Shown here: piece by piece, positions 1 to 8,574 of the stretch
Position numbering within the stretch: position 1 is the stretch's first letter
Layout of the letters: every line of letters starts with the position of its first letter
Source of the DNA: Chthonomonas sp. UBA2785
GTDB lineage: Bacteria; Armatimonadota; Fimbriimonadia; Fimbriimonadales; Fimbriimonadaceae
NCBI GenBank assembly: GCA_002352215.1
Contig: DEIB01000009.1
Location: 75,376-139,375, forward strand
Length of the DNA stretch: 64,000 nt
Reading direction: 5' to 3'
The notes under the pieces: generated by a model
What the model was told of the DNA's origin: nothing
Databases searched by the model: none
The model's input: only the letters and a program-made list of their open reading frames with translations
Position numbers and translations under genes: made by a program

Positions 1-510
1 GGTATTTGAGATCCCCGCTCTCCATACGTTACTGTTGGAAGGTTGAGGGCCGAATAGCAAGTGCAGCTCAAATGCATCGTTGCCCTGCTCATCCACCAAC
101 GGTATGAGAAGCGCGTAGGCGAACTGGGTCACCTGCTCTTCTTCGGGGTCACCTTCGAAGAGGCTGTATTGCGCAGGGGGAGCCGTCTCCCTTTCTCGTC
201 CCTTGGCATGGATGAAGTACTTGCCCTTCTCTCGCCGCGCAAAATAGAGAGCAAACAGACTAGTTTGCCCGTCGTGCTCAACCCTGAGGAAATTTTGCGT
301 CGGACCGTATGGTACTAGTTGGACCGGTGCGTTATCGGCGAGGTCATTTGCGATAGCATCAAGCCAGACGGTTCTCTCATACGGACCTGCTACACAGCTG
401 GCCAGGCGTGCGTGCAGGGCCTTACGCATCCCTCGCGCTCGTTCGCCACTCTCAAGAACGGCTCGGAGGCAGTGCATGACTTCGTCGGATACTTTTATCG
501 TGCCAATCAT
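1..510 (-). CDS. Unknown protein, truncated by the window edge
   Basis: An open minus-strand frame of 170 codons runs from an ATG at 510 off the left end, so only the N-terminal part is visible. The protein begins MIGTIKVSDEVMHCLRAV, with an amphipathic helical start followed by a mixed alpha/beta stretch (FLRVEHDGQTSLFALYFAR) and an acidic EGDPEEEQ segment. I recognise no family motif, signal peptide or membrane segment. Base composition is lower in GC than the neighbouring uvrA, so it could belong to an accessory region outside the window. The plus-strand ORFs over the same bases look like shadows. Function unknown. Confidence 0.55.
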   Translation of the reverse strand, partial: MIGTIKVSDEVMHCLRAVLESGERARGMRKALHARLASCVAGPYERTVWLDAIANDLADNAPVQLVPYGPTQNFLRVEHDGQTSLFALYFARREKGKYFIHAKGRERETAPPAQYSLFEGDPEEEQVTQFAYALLIPLVDEQGNDAFELHLLFGPQPSNSNVWRAGISNT

Positions 511-657
511 GGCTGGTAATATTCTGACGACGAAACGACGCGGTTTGATTCACCATGGGCCAAAATTCGCGGAAAGGTCCACCTTCCAGCTGTCAGTCGA
601 AGTCGTAGACACCAGACGTGTTGCCCCACGGCTTGAAGGAGGACTGTGATGTCATGG

Positions 658-996
658 CTATTCGTCCGTCGGCATTTGGTCGGCGGAGGTCGCCCCGCCC
701 ACGTTGCGCGCCCGGTCCTTGGCCGCCTGCTGCACGCCACCACCGCCAGCCCCTTGTAGGGCTTCCGGGTTCTGCACCGGCGCCATTCCTCCGGCCGCAC
801 TCGGCATCACGCCCACATTGCCTTGGCTACTATCGCCCGAACCCCCCGCCGCCGGCGCCGAACCGCCTTCCACGGCCGGAGTCGAGCCCGCATCGGGCGT
901 GGCCCCCGCATCTTCAGCGGCCGGCGGATTGCAACCCACCAGCAAGAGGGACAAAGCGAGGAACAAAAACCCATGCCGCATGCCTGAATGATACAT
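658..996 (-). CDS. Small Ala/Gly/Pro-rich lipoprotein
   Basis: The 112-aa product starts MYHSGMRHG, continues with a hydrophobic signal segment and ends it in a lipobox (LLLVGC), so it is probably lipid-anchored after signal peptidase II cleavage. The mature part is low-complexity (Ala, Gly, Pro, acidic) with no fold signature. The ATG at 996 is chosen because GGAGG lies 9 bases upstream; an upstream TTG and an internal ATG at 981 are the alternatives. It is divergent from uvrA. Function unknown; the lipoprotein nature is seen directly. Confidence 0.75.
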   Translation of the reverse strand: MYHSGMRHGFLFLALSLLLVGCNPPAAEDAGATPDAGSTPAVEGGSAPAAGGSGDSSQGNVGVMPSAAGGMAPVQNPEALQGAGGGGVQQAAKDRARNVGGATSADQMPTDE

Positions 997-1071
997 CACA
1001 TTCCCCCTCCGCAAGCCCTACGCGGGGGATGACACAACCCGCCCCGACATGTTATCATTTGTCTACCTATC

Positions 1072-3996
1072 ATGTCGGAACGCACCCGCGCCCAAGAACC
1101 CCTGATCGAGCCTGCCGCCAAAGCAGACCAGATCGTGGTGCACGGAGCCCGGGAGAACAATCTCAAGAACATCAGCATCGCCATCCCGCGAAATAAGCTG
1201 GTGGTGGTCACCGGCCTCAGCGGCTCCGGCAAGAGTAGCCTCGCGTTCGACACCATCTTTGCCGAAGGCCAGCGCCGCTATGTAGAGAGCCTCAGCGCCT
1301 ACGCCCGCCAGTTCCTCGGGCAGATGGACAAGCCCGACGTGGACCACGTGGAAGGCCTCTCCCCCGCCATTTCCATCGACCAAAAGAGCACCAGTCGCAA
1401 CCCCCGCTCCACCGTCGGCACTGTTACCGAAATTTACGACTACCTGCGCGTGCTCTACGCCCGCGTGGGCATCCCCCACTCCCCCGCCACCGGCCTGCCC
1501 ATCAGCCGCCAAACCCCCGACGAGATCGTGGACCGCGTGCTGGCCTACCCCGAGGGCACCCGCCTGCAAGTCCTCGCCCCCATCGTGCGCGGCCGCAAGG
1601 GCGAATACAAGAAGGAGATCAAGGAGATCGCCTCGCAGGGTTTTGTGCGCGTACGGGTGGACGGCGAGATTTACGAAGTCAGCGACGACATCCCGATGGC
1701 CCGTTACGAGCAGCACACCATCGAAGTCGTCATTGACCGCATTGTGCTGAAGGAAGGCGTGCAGCGCCGCCTCACCGAGAGCGTCGAAACCGCTCTTAAG
1801 CTCGGCAAGGGGCTGGCCGTCCTCACCATTCAGGAGCCCGACGCCCCCGAACCCCGCGAGGAAGTCTTCAGCGAGCACTACGCCTGCCCGGTTTCCGGCT
1901 TCACCCTGCCCGAGCTTGAACCTCGGATGTTCTCGTTCAACTCGCCCTACGGCGCGTGTCCCGAATGCACCGGCCTGGGCACCCGCACGGAGTTCGACCC
2001 CGACCTCATCATCACCGACCCCACTCTGCCCCTCCGCGATGGCGCCATCCGCCCATTCGTCTACAAGAGCGGCGAAACCAAGGAGTGGTGGCCGGAGGTG
2101 CTGGACGCCCTGGGCCGCGCCATCGGGTTCGATGCCAGCCTGCCGGTGAGCGAAATCACCGAAAACCAGATGCAGTACGTGTGGCACGGCCACGACGACC
2201 CGCTGGTGGTGCAGATGAAGTACGGCAAGGGCACCCGCACCTTCACCACCGAATGGAAGGGTGTCATCGCCATTCTCCGCCGCAAGTGGGAGAACACGGA
2301 AAGCGAGTGGGTGAAGAACGACCTGGGGCAATACATGAGCACCCGCCCGTGCCCCGTGTGCCAGGGCCAGCGCCTGAAGCCCGAGAGCCTGACCGTCCTC
2401 ATTGACGGCAAGACCATTTCGCACATCGCCGCCATGAGCGTAGGGGATGCCCTGGCGTTCTTCCGCAACCTGCCCGAGCGGCTTTCCGCCCGCCAGTGGG
2501 CGATCGGGGAGCGCGCCGTCAAGGAGATCACCGAGCGGCTGCACTTCCTCGACAACGTCGGGTTGACCTACCTGACCCTGGACCGCAGCGCCAACACCCT
2601 GGCCGGCGGCGAAGCCCAGCGCATCCGCCTGGCCACCCAGATTGGGAGCGGCCTGATGGGCTGCCTGTACGTGCTGGACGAGCCCAGCATTGGATTGCAC
2701 CAGCGGGACAATGCCCGGCTGATTGAAACGCTCAAGCGCCTGCGCGACCTCGGCAACACCGTGCTGGTGGTGGAACACGACGAGGACACCATGCGGGCCG
2801 CCGACTGGCTGGTGGACCTCGGCCCCGGCGCGGGCGAGCACGGGGGCTACGTGGTGAACGAGGGCCCCTACGAAGAGTTCATCCAGCGAGATTCGCCCAC
2901 CTCGCTCTACATGCGCGGCGACAAGAAGATTGAAGTGCCCGCCCAACGCCGTGAGCCCCGAGCCCCCGAACCCGGCGGGCCGGGCTGGCTCAGCCTCTAC
3001 GGCGCCACCGGGCACAACCTCAAGGGTGTGGACCTCCATATCCCGGCGGGGTGCTTCGTCAGCGTCACCGGCGTCAGCGGCAGCGGCAAATCCACCCTCA
3101 TCCAAGACACCCTGCACCCGCGCCTGATGTTCGAACTCTTCGGTACGCGCAGTGCATGGGAACACCACCGCGAAATCCGAGGCGTGGATCAATTCGACAA
3201 GGTGATTGACATTGATCAGTCGCCCATCGGGCGCACCCCGCGCAGCAACCCGGCCACCTACACCGGCACGTTCGACCTCATCCGGGCTTTGTTTGCCATG
3301 GCTCCCGATGCCAAGATGCGCGGCTACACCCAGGGGCGATTCTCTTTCAACGTGAAGGGCGGCCGCTGCGAAGCCTGTCGGGGCGACGGCATCATCAAGA
3401 TCGAAATGCACTTTCTTCCGGACGTCTACGTGCCGTGCGAGCTGTGCAAGGGCAAGCGCTACAACCGCGAAACGCTGGAAGTGCGCTACAAGGGCAAGAC
3501 CATCGCCGACGTGCTGGAGATGACGATTGAAGAAGCCACCGAGTTCTTCGCACCCATCCCCAAGATCCACCGCAAGCTGGTGACGCTCCTGGATGTTGGC
3601 CTCGGCTACATCCGCATGGGGCAGCCCGCCACCACCCTTTCCGGGGGTGAAGCCCAGCGCGTCAAGCTGGCGGAAGAACTCAGCAAGCGGGCCACGGGGC
3701 GCACGCTCTACATCCTGGATGAACCCACAACGGGCCTGCACTTCGAGGATGTGAATCGTCTGCTCACCGTGCTGCACCGGCTGGTAGAAGGGGGCAACAC
3801 CGTGGTCGTGATTGAGCACAACCTGGACGTCATCAAGACCTCTGACTGGGTGATTGACCTGGGGCCGGAAGGCGGCAGCGGAGGCGGCACCTTGCTGGTG
3901 GCCGGCCCGCCGGAAGCCATCGTTGCCCACCCGACCTCGCACACCGGCCGGTTCCTCGCCCCGCTCTTGGAGCGAGATCGCGTCCCGGTGAGCTAG
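1072..3996 (+). CDS. uvrA: Excinuclease ABC subunit A
   Basis: UvrA of nucleotide excision repair, the damage-sensing ATPase that loads UvrB. The 974 residues cover the full family length. The first Walker A is GLSGSGKSS (about residues 48-56) and the second is GVSGSGKST in the C-terminal half, with signatures LAGGEAQR and LSGGEAQR and Walker B segments [13 protein letters not shown] and [13 protein letters not shown]. The C-terminal zinc module reads CEACRGDG...CELCKGKRY. The first zinc module reads CPVSG...CPEC, with Ser in place of its second Cys, a variant I recall from some other bacterial UvrAs. About 20 residues precede the conserved [13 protein letters not shown] start. It stands alone and converges on the RNase J gene. 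Confidence 0.98.
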   Translation: MSERTRAQEPLIEPAAKADQIVVHGARENNLKNISIAIPRNKLVVVTGLSGSGKSSLAFDTIFAEGQRRYVESLSAYARQFLGQMDKPDVDHVEGLSPAISIDQKSTSRNPRSTVGTVTEIYDYLRVLYARVGIPHSPATGLPISRQTPDEIVDRVLAYPEGTRLQVLAPIVRGRKGEYKKEIKEIASQGFVRVRVDGEIYEVSDDIPMARYEQHTIEVVIDRIVLKEGVQRRLTESVETALKLGKGLAVLTIQEPDAPEPREEVFSEHYACPVSGFTLPELEPRMFSFNSPYGACPECTGLGTRTEFDPDLIITDPTLPLRDGAIRPFVYKSGETKEWWPEVLDALGRAIGFDASLPVSEITENQMQYVWHGHDDPLVVQMKYGKGTRTFTTEWKGVIAILRRKWENTESEWVKNDLGQYMSTRPCPVCQGQRLKPESLTVLIDGKTISHIAAMSVGDALAFFRNLPERLSARQWAIGERAVKEITERLHFLDNVGLTYLTLDRSANTLAGGEAQRIRLATQIGSGLMGCLYVLDEPSIGLHQRDNARLIETLKRLRDLGNTVLVVEHDEDTMRAADWLVDLGPGAGEHGGYVVNEGPYEEFIQRDSPTSLYMRGDKKIEVPAQRREPRAPEPGGPGWLSLYGATGHNLKGVDLHIPAGCFVSVTGVSGSGKSTLIQDTLHPRLMFELFGTRSAWEHHREIRGVDQFDKVIDIDQSPIGRTPRSNPATYTGTFDLIRALFAMAPDAKMRGYTQGRFSFNVKGGRCEACRGDGIIKIEMHFLPDVYVPCELCKGKRYNRETLEVRYKGKTIADVLEMTIEEATEFFAPIPKIHRKLVTLLDVGLGYIRMGQPATTLSGGEAQRVKLAEELSKRATGRTLYILDEPTTGLHFEDVNRLLTVLHRLVEGGNTVVVIEHNLDVIKTSDWVIDLGPEGGSGGGTLLVAGPPEAIVAHPTSHTGRFLAPLLERDRVPVS

Positions 3997-4000
3997 AGCG

Positions 4001-5647
4001 TTACTTGGTGACCAAGACCGTCGTCAGCACCTTCGGGCGCTGGCGAGTCTTGGCCTGCAGAACCTTGCGAACTTGCTGCTCGATGGTCGCGCGGAAGTAA
4101 TCCGTCTCCTGCATCTCGAACTCTGTCAGGCGCCCAATCGCGCCGCGCAGCATGTCCTGGATCTCGGGCACCACGTCATCGCCGCCGCACACCCCGTGGG
4201 CTTCCACGTGCGGGTTGGCCACCATCGTGCCGTCGCGGTCCACGGCCAGGGTCACCATCACAATCCCGTCGTGGGCCATCTGCTGGCGCGCCCGCAGCTT
4301 GTCCATTTCAATCGGGCGGCCCTCGTTCTGGTCAATCATCACTTCGCCGGTGGTCACCGGCTTGCCCAGCCAGGCCTTCTGCTCGTCCAGTTCCAGCGGG
4401 TCGCCGTTGTCCAGCACAAAGATGCGGTGCGGGGCGTGGCCCATGGCCAGCGCCATCTCCTTGTACGCCTTTTGGTGCAGGGGTTCGCCGTGCACCGGCG
4501 CGAGATAGAACGGCTTGGTGAGCGTGATCATCGTCTTCAGCTCGTCCTGGTAGCCGTGCCCGCTCGCGTGGATGGGGGTCGGGGCGTCGGTAATCACGTT
4601 CGCGCCGCGCCGCACCAGATTGTTGATGACGCGGTTGATCTCGCCCTCGTTGCCCGGGATCGGGCGGGTGCTAAAGATGATTGTGTCGCCTTCGTGCACC
4701 TTCAGGCGGCGGTATTCGCCCCGCGACATTTGGCTTAGGGCGGCGTTCGGTTCGCCCTGGCTCCCCGTCAGCAGCACCATCAGTTGCTCGGGCGGGTAGT
4801 CGCTCATTTCGTCCATCGAAATCAGCGTTTCGCGCGGGAACCGCACGTATTCCATTTGCCGCGCCAGGTTCAGGGTCTGCTCCATACGGCGGCCCATGAT
4901 GACGACCTTGCGGCCAAATTCGTGGGCGATCAAAATCGCCTGCTGCATCCGGTGCAGGTGGCTACTAAAGGTGGTGATGAGCACCCGGCCCCGCGCCCCG
5001 GCCACTAGCGGCCGCAGGCCCTCGGTCACCGCGCTTTCGCTCAGGCCCCAGCCCGGCGTGGTGGCATTGGTGGAGTCGCTGACGAGCAGCAGCACGCCCT
5101 CCTGCCCCAGCTCAATCAGCCGCGCCATGTCGGTCAGTTGCCGGTCCACCGGCGTGAAATCGAACTTAAAGTCGGCCGTAAACAGCACAATCCCGTGCTG
5201 GGTGCGGATGGCCAGGGCGCACGTCTCGGGGATGGAGTGCGTCACGCGCACAAATTCCACTTCCAGTTCGCCCGCCGGCACCTTGGCGCCGGGCTTCACT
5301 TCCACCATCTTGGGCATCGGCCCCTTCCAGCGGTCGTCCAGGCGCAGTTCAATCAAGGCCAGCGTCAGCTTTGTGCCGTAGATCGGGCAGTTGATGTGCG
5401 GCAGCAAGAACGAGATCGCCCCGATGTGGTCCTCGTGCGCGTGGGTGATGAACAGCCCCTTGATCCGATCCTTGTTCTCGATGAGATAGGTGAAGTCGGG
5501 GATGACGATGTCCACCCCGTACTGCTCGGCGTGCGGGAAGGAGATGCCGCAGTCAATGACGATGAGATCGTCGCCCTGTTCAAGTACCGTACAATTCTTT
5601 CCGATTTCGCCGGCCCCGCCCAGGGGGATCAATCTAAGGTCACTCAT
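4001..5647 (-). CDS. rnj: Ribonuclease J (metallo-beta-lactamase/beta-CASP)
   Basis: RNase J-type 5' exonuclease/endonuclease of RNA maturation and decay. The 548-aa protein starts MSDLRLIPLGGAGEIGKN, typical of the family, and has the metal-binding motif HAHEDH at residues 69-74, the beta-CASP region, and a C-terminal domain ending RQRPKVLTTVLVTK. A longer open frame to 5809 exists, but its N-terminal extension overlaps the upstream ThuA-like gene and is not family-like, so the ATG at 5647 is used. It is the last gene of a minus-strand run starting at hisI, 23 bases after the ThuA-like stop. Confidence 0.96.
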   Translation of the reverse strand: MSDLRLIPLGGAGEIGKNCTVLEQGDDLIVIDCGISFPHAEQYGVDIVIPDFTYLIENKDRIKGLFITHAHEDHIGAISFLLPHINCPIYGTKLTLALIELRLDDRWKGPMPKMVEVKPGAKVPAGELEVEFVRVTHSIPETCALAIRTQHGIVLFTADFKFDFTPVDRQLTDMARLIELGQEGVLLLVSDSTNATTPGWGLSESAVTEGLRPLVAGARGRVLITTFSSHLHRMQQAILIAHEFGRKVVIMGRRMEQTLNLARQMEYVRFPRETLISMDEMSDYPPEQLMVLLTGSQGEPNAALSQMSRGEYRRLKVHEGDTIIFSTRPIPGNEGEINRVINNLVRRGANVITDAPTPIHASGHGYQDELKTMITLTKPFYLAPVHGEPLHQKAYKEMALAMGHAPHRIFVLDNGDPLELDEQKAWLGKPVTTGEVMIDQNEGRPIEMDKLRARQQMAHDGIVMVTLAVDRDGTMVANPHVEAHGVCGGDDVVPEIQDMLRGAIGRLTEFEMQETDYFRATIEQQVRKVLQAKTRQRPKVLTTVLVTK

Positions 5648-5670
5648 TGGAGCGAAGGATACCGGCGAGG

Positions 5671-6345
5671 CTAGTTCAAGTCGCGCCAACCGGCGGCCCA
5701 CCGGAGGCCCCGTCTGAGCATCTTGGCGGCCATTTCGTTGTCGAAAACGTTGGGGTGATGGCCCAGCGAGCAGTAGAAAATCCGGCCTCGGCCGTACTGC
5801 TTGGTCCACGTCACCGGCATGCGGCAGCGCTGCTTACCATGCGGCCCGGGGGCGGCGGCCTGCGGGAACGTGCTGTAGGCCAGCACCTTCACCGCGGGGT
5901 CCACGTGCATGTAGTACTGCTCGGTGGCAACCTCAAATTCGGTCAGTCCTTCGGTGATGGCGTGGCGGCGCGGACCGATGTGGATGAGGTGGCGCAGGCC
6001 ATCGTTGCCGGGGTGCGCCACAAACTGGCCCCCGGTCATGAACTGCCACTCGCTGTCTTCGCGAAAGGCGTCGCACATACCGCCGTGGCAGCCGGCCACG
6101 GCCACGCCGCGCTTGGCAACGGCTTCGTAGACCTTGCTGGCGTTCTCGCCCAGGCCCGGCCCCATCGTCCAGTGGGGGACAAAGAGGTCGCCCTTGCGGT
6201 ACTTGGCGATGCGGTCCATCTGGGCGAGGTCTTCTATCACCTCGACCTCGAATCCATCGGCGGTGAGCCAGGAGCGGTAGAGGTCAGCGAAGGCACCGGG
6301 GTGGTGGCCATCCCACCCTCCGGCAAGCACGAGTGCGCGCGGCAT
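5671..6345 (-). CDS. ThuA-like domain protein
   Basis: A 224-aa protein of the ThuA (trehalose utilisation) superfamily, a class I glutamine-amidotransferase-like fold whose members are poorly characterised. Visible family features are the N-terminal ALVLAGGWDGHHPG, VAGCHGGMCDAF in the nucleophile-elbow region, GGQFVAHPG and VTWTKQYGRGRIFYCSLGHH near the C-terminus. There is no signal peptide. It sits 10 bases after a small membrane-protein gene and 23 bases before RNase J. Its first 11 codons and the gap upstream are repeated exactly at 6879-6922, between two membrane paralogues. Substrate unknown. Confidence 0.9.
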   Translation of the reverse strand: MPRALVLAGGWDGHHPGAFADLYRSWLTADGFEVEVIEDLAQMDRIAKYRKGDLFVPHWTMGPGLGENASKVYEAVAKRGVAVAGCHGGMCDAFREDSEWQFMTGGQFVAHPGNDGLRHLIHIGPRRHAITEGLTEFEVATEQYYMHVDPAVKVLAYSTFPQAAAPGPHGKQRCRMPVTWTKQYGRGRIFYCSLGHHPNVFDNEMAAKMLRRGLRWAAGWRDLN

Positions 6346-6399
6346 GGGTTCGGTCTTACCCGGTGGGCTCGTCGAGGAGGGCGGCCGTTTGTCTCATCA
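6312..6399. repeat. 88-bp perfect direct repeat, copy A
   Basis: Identical base for base to 6879-6966 (offset 567). This copy spans the first codons of the ThuA-like gene, the 10-base gap and the last 15 codons of the membrane-protein gene at 6356. Similarity continues imperfectly for about 15 bases beyond 6399. Confidence 0.97.
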
Positions 6400-6790
6400 A
6401 ATTGTCTTCGAGAATTGCCCAAATGAGAGCGTGAGGAAGCACGCCGAACGCGAACCACATGATCTGCTCTCGATCAAAGGGTTCCAGGCGTGAGCTGGCC
6501 GTTAGTGCAATGACTAGACCGAGAGTCAACCCAACAAGAATGCCCCTTTCAAATCGTTTTTCTTCCCTAAACTTGTGAAGACCTAATTGATTCAACCTTG
6601 AGCTATCAAGCAACTTTGCAACTAAGAAGAAGCTTGAAGTCATACATGCAAGCGCTCCAACCTGCCTATGAAAAGCAATCGTTACACACCCCAAAACAAA
6701 GGAAATGCAGGCCCAGACGACGGCTCGCTTTTTGTGTGCCTTCAGGACTTTGTGAAGTCTCGGATTGAATGTGCTACGAACTTGCTGCAC
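6356..6790 (-). CDS. Small four-helix membrane protein, paralogue 1
   Basis: A 144-aa protein with about four hydrophobic segments (AVVWACISFVLGCVTIAF, GALACMTSSFFLVAKLL, GILVGLTLGLVIALTA, MWFAFGVLPHALIWAIL) and the C-terminus LEDNLMRQTAALLDEPTG. The start is a GTG at 6790, preceded by GGGGGAGG six bases upstream. This makes it exactly as long as the paralogue at 6923-7357, with which it aligns from the first residues (NPRLHKVL against NPELQKIL). A longer ATG frame to 6883 runs over duplicated ThuA-gene DNA and is not supported. Third of three paralogues in the hisI run. Function unknown. Confidence 0.85.
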   Translation of the reverse strand: MQQVRSTFNPRLHKVLKAHKKRAVVWACISFVLGCVTIAFHRQVGALACMTSSFFLVAKLLDSSRLNQLGLHKFREEKRFERGILVGLTLGLVIALTASSRLEPFDREQIMWFAFGVLPHALIWAILEDNLMRQTAALLDEPTG

Positions 6791-6878
6791 CGAACGCCTC
6801 CCCCTTCTGGAGGACACCAAACAGTCTACCCTTCTGATGTGATTGAGTCGGTAGAGGACAGCACAGGGCGGTGCCCAC

Positions 6879-6966
6879 CCCACCCTCCGGCAAGCACGAG
6901 TGCGCGCGGCATGGGTTCGGTCTTACCCGGTGGGCTCGTCGAGGAGGGCGGCCGTTTGTCTCATCA
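6879..6966. repeat. 88-bp perfect direct repeat, copy B
   Basis: Second copy of 6312-6399. It holds a stranded 5' fragment of the ThuA-like gene (6879-6911 on the minus strand, 11 codons) followed by the 3' end of the membrane-protein gene at 6923. The stranded fragment shows that a membrane-gene/ThuA junction was duplicated. Confidence 0.97.
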
Positions 6967-7357
6967 GTTTGCCTTCGAGAACGGAATAGATTGTGAGGAG
7001 CGTTGCTGTGACGACCAGAAACCACAACCTATTATCCGGACCAAGCCTATCAACGGGGCTGCCATCAAACATTCGCGCCGCGAACTGTGAAAATATTCCA
7101 GCGAACATACCATTTAGAAAATGACGTTCTTCCCTGAATCTGCTGACACTCGACTTCTTCGATCTTGAATACTCAAGCGGTTCACGGAGGCAAAAGAGAA
7201 AGGCGCCAATACACGCAAACCAGCCCATAGGCTTATTCAATAAGAGGAGCACACATCCCATCACAAACGGCACAAGGCTCCAATAGAAAACCCGTTGCAT
7301 ATGTTGCATCAGGATTTTTTGAAGCTCCGGATTGGGTGGGCTTTGCTTTCTGGGCAT
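6923..7357 (-). CDS. Small four-helix membrane protein, paralogue 2
   Basis: A 144-aa protein beginning MPRKQSPPNPELQKIL, with hydrophobic segments at about residues 25-60 and 95-130, a charged central loop SRFREERHF, and a C-terminus LEGKLMRQTAALLDEPTG. It matches paralogue 1 in length, hydrophobicity, the FREE(K/R) loop and the last 14 residues. The rest of the sequence has diverged strongly although the 3' DNA is identical. It follows paralogue 3 by 35 bases. No known family recognised. Confidence 0.85.
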   Translation of the reverse strand: MPRKQSPPNPELQKILMQHMQRVFYWSLVPFVMGCVLLLLNKPMGWFACIGAFLFCLREPLEYSRSKKSSVSRFREERHFLNGMFAGIFSQFAARMFDGSPVDRLGPDNRLWFLVVTATLLTIYSVLEGKLMRQTAALLDEPTG

Positions 7358-7392
7358 TGGATGGCTCCAGTGACGAGTGAGTTAGGCGAACC

Positions 7393-7788
7393 TTACCCCG
7401 GTTCGCCAACTCGAGATGGCGAAGTTTTGCGCATCAAGATACCATCGAGCACCAGCAACGCCAGCCCCTGCGGCATGATTTCCATGCCCGTGACCCAAAC
7501 ATCCCGGTACTCAGTTGACAAGACCAAAGTCAGCCCCACCGCGATGTACATGATGTTCAGCCCCTGATTGAACGCCAGGAACTCCCGGAACTTCTGGTAG
7601 CTCGCGGGCGGCTTCCCTTTCCAACTGAACGCGACAATGGCAAGGTTTACCAATGCCCAGCCCGCGGTCATGCCCCCCACCGAACTCCTTAATGCGAAGA
7701 GCAGAATGATCCCCGCCGCCAGTGATGAGCCGGACCACAAGGCCAGCCGCCGCAGGTGCGCCTTCAGTTCGCGGGCGACGACTTCCAC
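7393..7788 (-). CDS. Small four-helix membrane protein, paralogue 3
   Basis: A 131-aa protein with GTG start at 7788, four bases after the hisI stop, so translationally close-coupled. Hydrophobic segments are LALWSGSSLAAGIILLFA, GMTAGWALVNLAIVAF, GLNIMYIAVGLTLVLS and MPQGLALLVLDGIL. The loop KFREFLAFNQG and the end LDGILMRKTSPSRVGEPG correspond to the FREE loop and LMRQT end of the two downstream copies, so this is the most divergent of three tandem paralogues. Linkage to hisI may be only positional. Function unknown. Confidence 0.8.
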   Translation of the reverse strand: MEVVARELKAHLRRLALWSGSSLAAGIILLFALRSSVGGMTAGWALVNLAIVAFSWKGKPPASYQKFREFLAFNQGLNIMYIAVGLTLVLSTEYRDVWVTGMEIMPQGLALLVLDGILMRKTSPSRVGEPG

Positions 7789-7792
7789 CGCC

Positions 7793-8167
7793 TCAGTCCA
7801 CCAGGCGAACCTGGTTCTCCGTCAGCCCTTCCTCCGTCACATCGCGGTAGAAGCAGCTGCGGAAGTTCTCGTGGCACGCGGCGCCCACCTGCCGGATCTG
7901 CATCAGCAGGCAATCCTGGTCGCAATCCACGCTTAGGCGCACCACTTCTTGCGTGTGTCCGCTCGTCTCGCCCTTCACCCAAAACGATTGGCGGCTGCGG
8001 CTCCAGTAGGTGGCCCGGCCCGTTTCCAGCGTGCGGCGCAGGCTCTCGGCGTTCATCCACGCCATCATCAGCACGTCGCCGTTGTCCGCATCCTGGGCAA
8101 TCGCGGGGATCAACCCGTTGTCATCGAACTTGAGGCCTTCAATCAGGCCGGCGGGAACAGAAATCAT
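7793..8167 (-). CDS. hisI: Phosphoribosyl-AMP cyclohydrolase
   Basis: HisI opens the purine ring of phosphoribosyl-AMP in histidine biosynthesis. The 124-aa protein has the full set of family signatures: [40 protein letters not shown], the metal-binding [11 protein letters not shown] and [16 protein letters not shown]. There is no fused HisE domain. It heads the minus-strand run that continues through three membrane paralogues, ThuA-like and RNase J. No other his gene is in the window. The start is preceded by a TAAACT hexamer with a 6-base spacer and no ribosome site. Confidence 0.97.
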   Translation of the reverse strand: MISVPAGLIEGLKFDDNGLIPAIAQDADNGDVLMMAWMNAESLRRTLETGRATYWSRSRQSFWVKGETSGHTQEVVRLSVDCDQDCLLMQIRQVGAACHENFRSCFYRDVTEEGLTENQVRLVD

Positions 8168-8173
8168 GACAGG

Positions 8174-8179
8174 AGTTTA
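8174..8179 (-). promoter_or_regulatory. Probable -10 element of hisI (leaderless)
   Basis: TAAACT on the minus strand lies 6 bases before the hisI ATG at 8167, with no Shine-Dalgarno site between. The spacing places transcription start at or near the start codon. Confidence 0.5.
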
Positions 8180-8220
8180 CCGACGCCGCACCTAGCCGAC
8201 CCGGTATCCTACGCGCAACC

Positions 8221-8574
8221 GTGGAGGAGACCCCTTCGACATCTTCAGCCCCCACCCGGCCCGTGCGACCGCCGGGCGCGAGTTGGGGAATGGCCCTGGC
8301 CACCATCACCTTCGTCATCGGCGTGGGGCTGGTCGTGCTCACCTTTTGGCAGGCTTATCAGGTCTTCACCACGCCCGCGGCCGCCGCGGTCGGCGCGGAA
8401 AAGAGCGGTCAGCCCGTGCAGCTCCAGGGCATTGTGGATGGGGTGGGAAACACCGTCACGCGGGTCATTCTTTTGCTGCTGATGGCCGGCCTGGGAAGCA
8501 TTGTGGCCACCCGGGGGATTCGACTTTTCGAAGCCTGTTTGGGCGCGCCCCTGGATCATGGACCCAAGGCTTAA
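8221..8574 (+). CDS. Small two-helix membrane protein
   Basis: A 117-aa protein with GTG start at 8221, divergent from hisI. A Pro-rich N-terminus is followed by a hydrophobic helix (WGMALATITFVIGVGLVVLTFW), a short soluble loop and a second helix (TRVILLLLMAGLGSIVATRG). The stop lies inside the next gene, overlapping the deoC-like start by 17 bases, so the two are probably co-transcribed. A TATCCT hexamer ends 10 bases before the start. Function unknown. Confidence 0.7.
   Translation: MEETPSTSSAPTRPVRPPGASWGMALATITFVIGVGLVVLTFWQAYQVFTTPAAAAVGAEKSGQPVQLQGIVDGVGNTVTRVILLLLMAGLGSIVATRGIRLFEACLGAPLDHGPKA

Noticed and set aside
61..519. Two short plus-strand frames at the left edge
   Set aside because: The minus strand has one continuous frame with more protein-like composition over the same bases.
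618..1196. 192-codon Pro-rich plus-strand frame
   Set aside because: Runs antisense to the lipoprotein and into the uvrA start; composition is that of a shadow.
1063..3942. 959-codon open frame opposite uvrA
   Set aside because: Antisense shadow of a GC-rich gene; no family motif, and uvrA is certain on the other strand.
6237..7025. Overlapping short frames at both copies of the 88-bp repeat (NGRPPRRAHRVRP)
   Set aside because: They exist only because the repeat is duplicated; they are the wrong phase of the ThuA start and the membrane-gene end.
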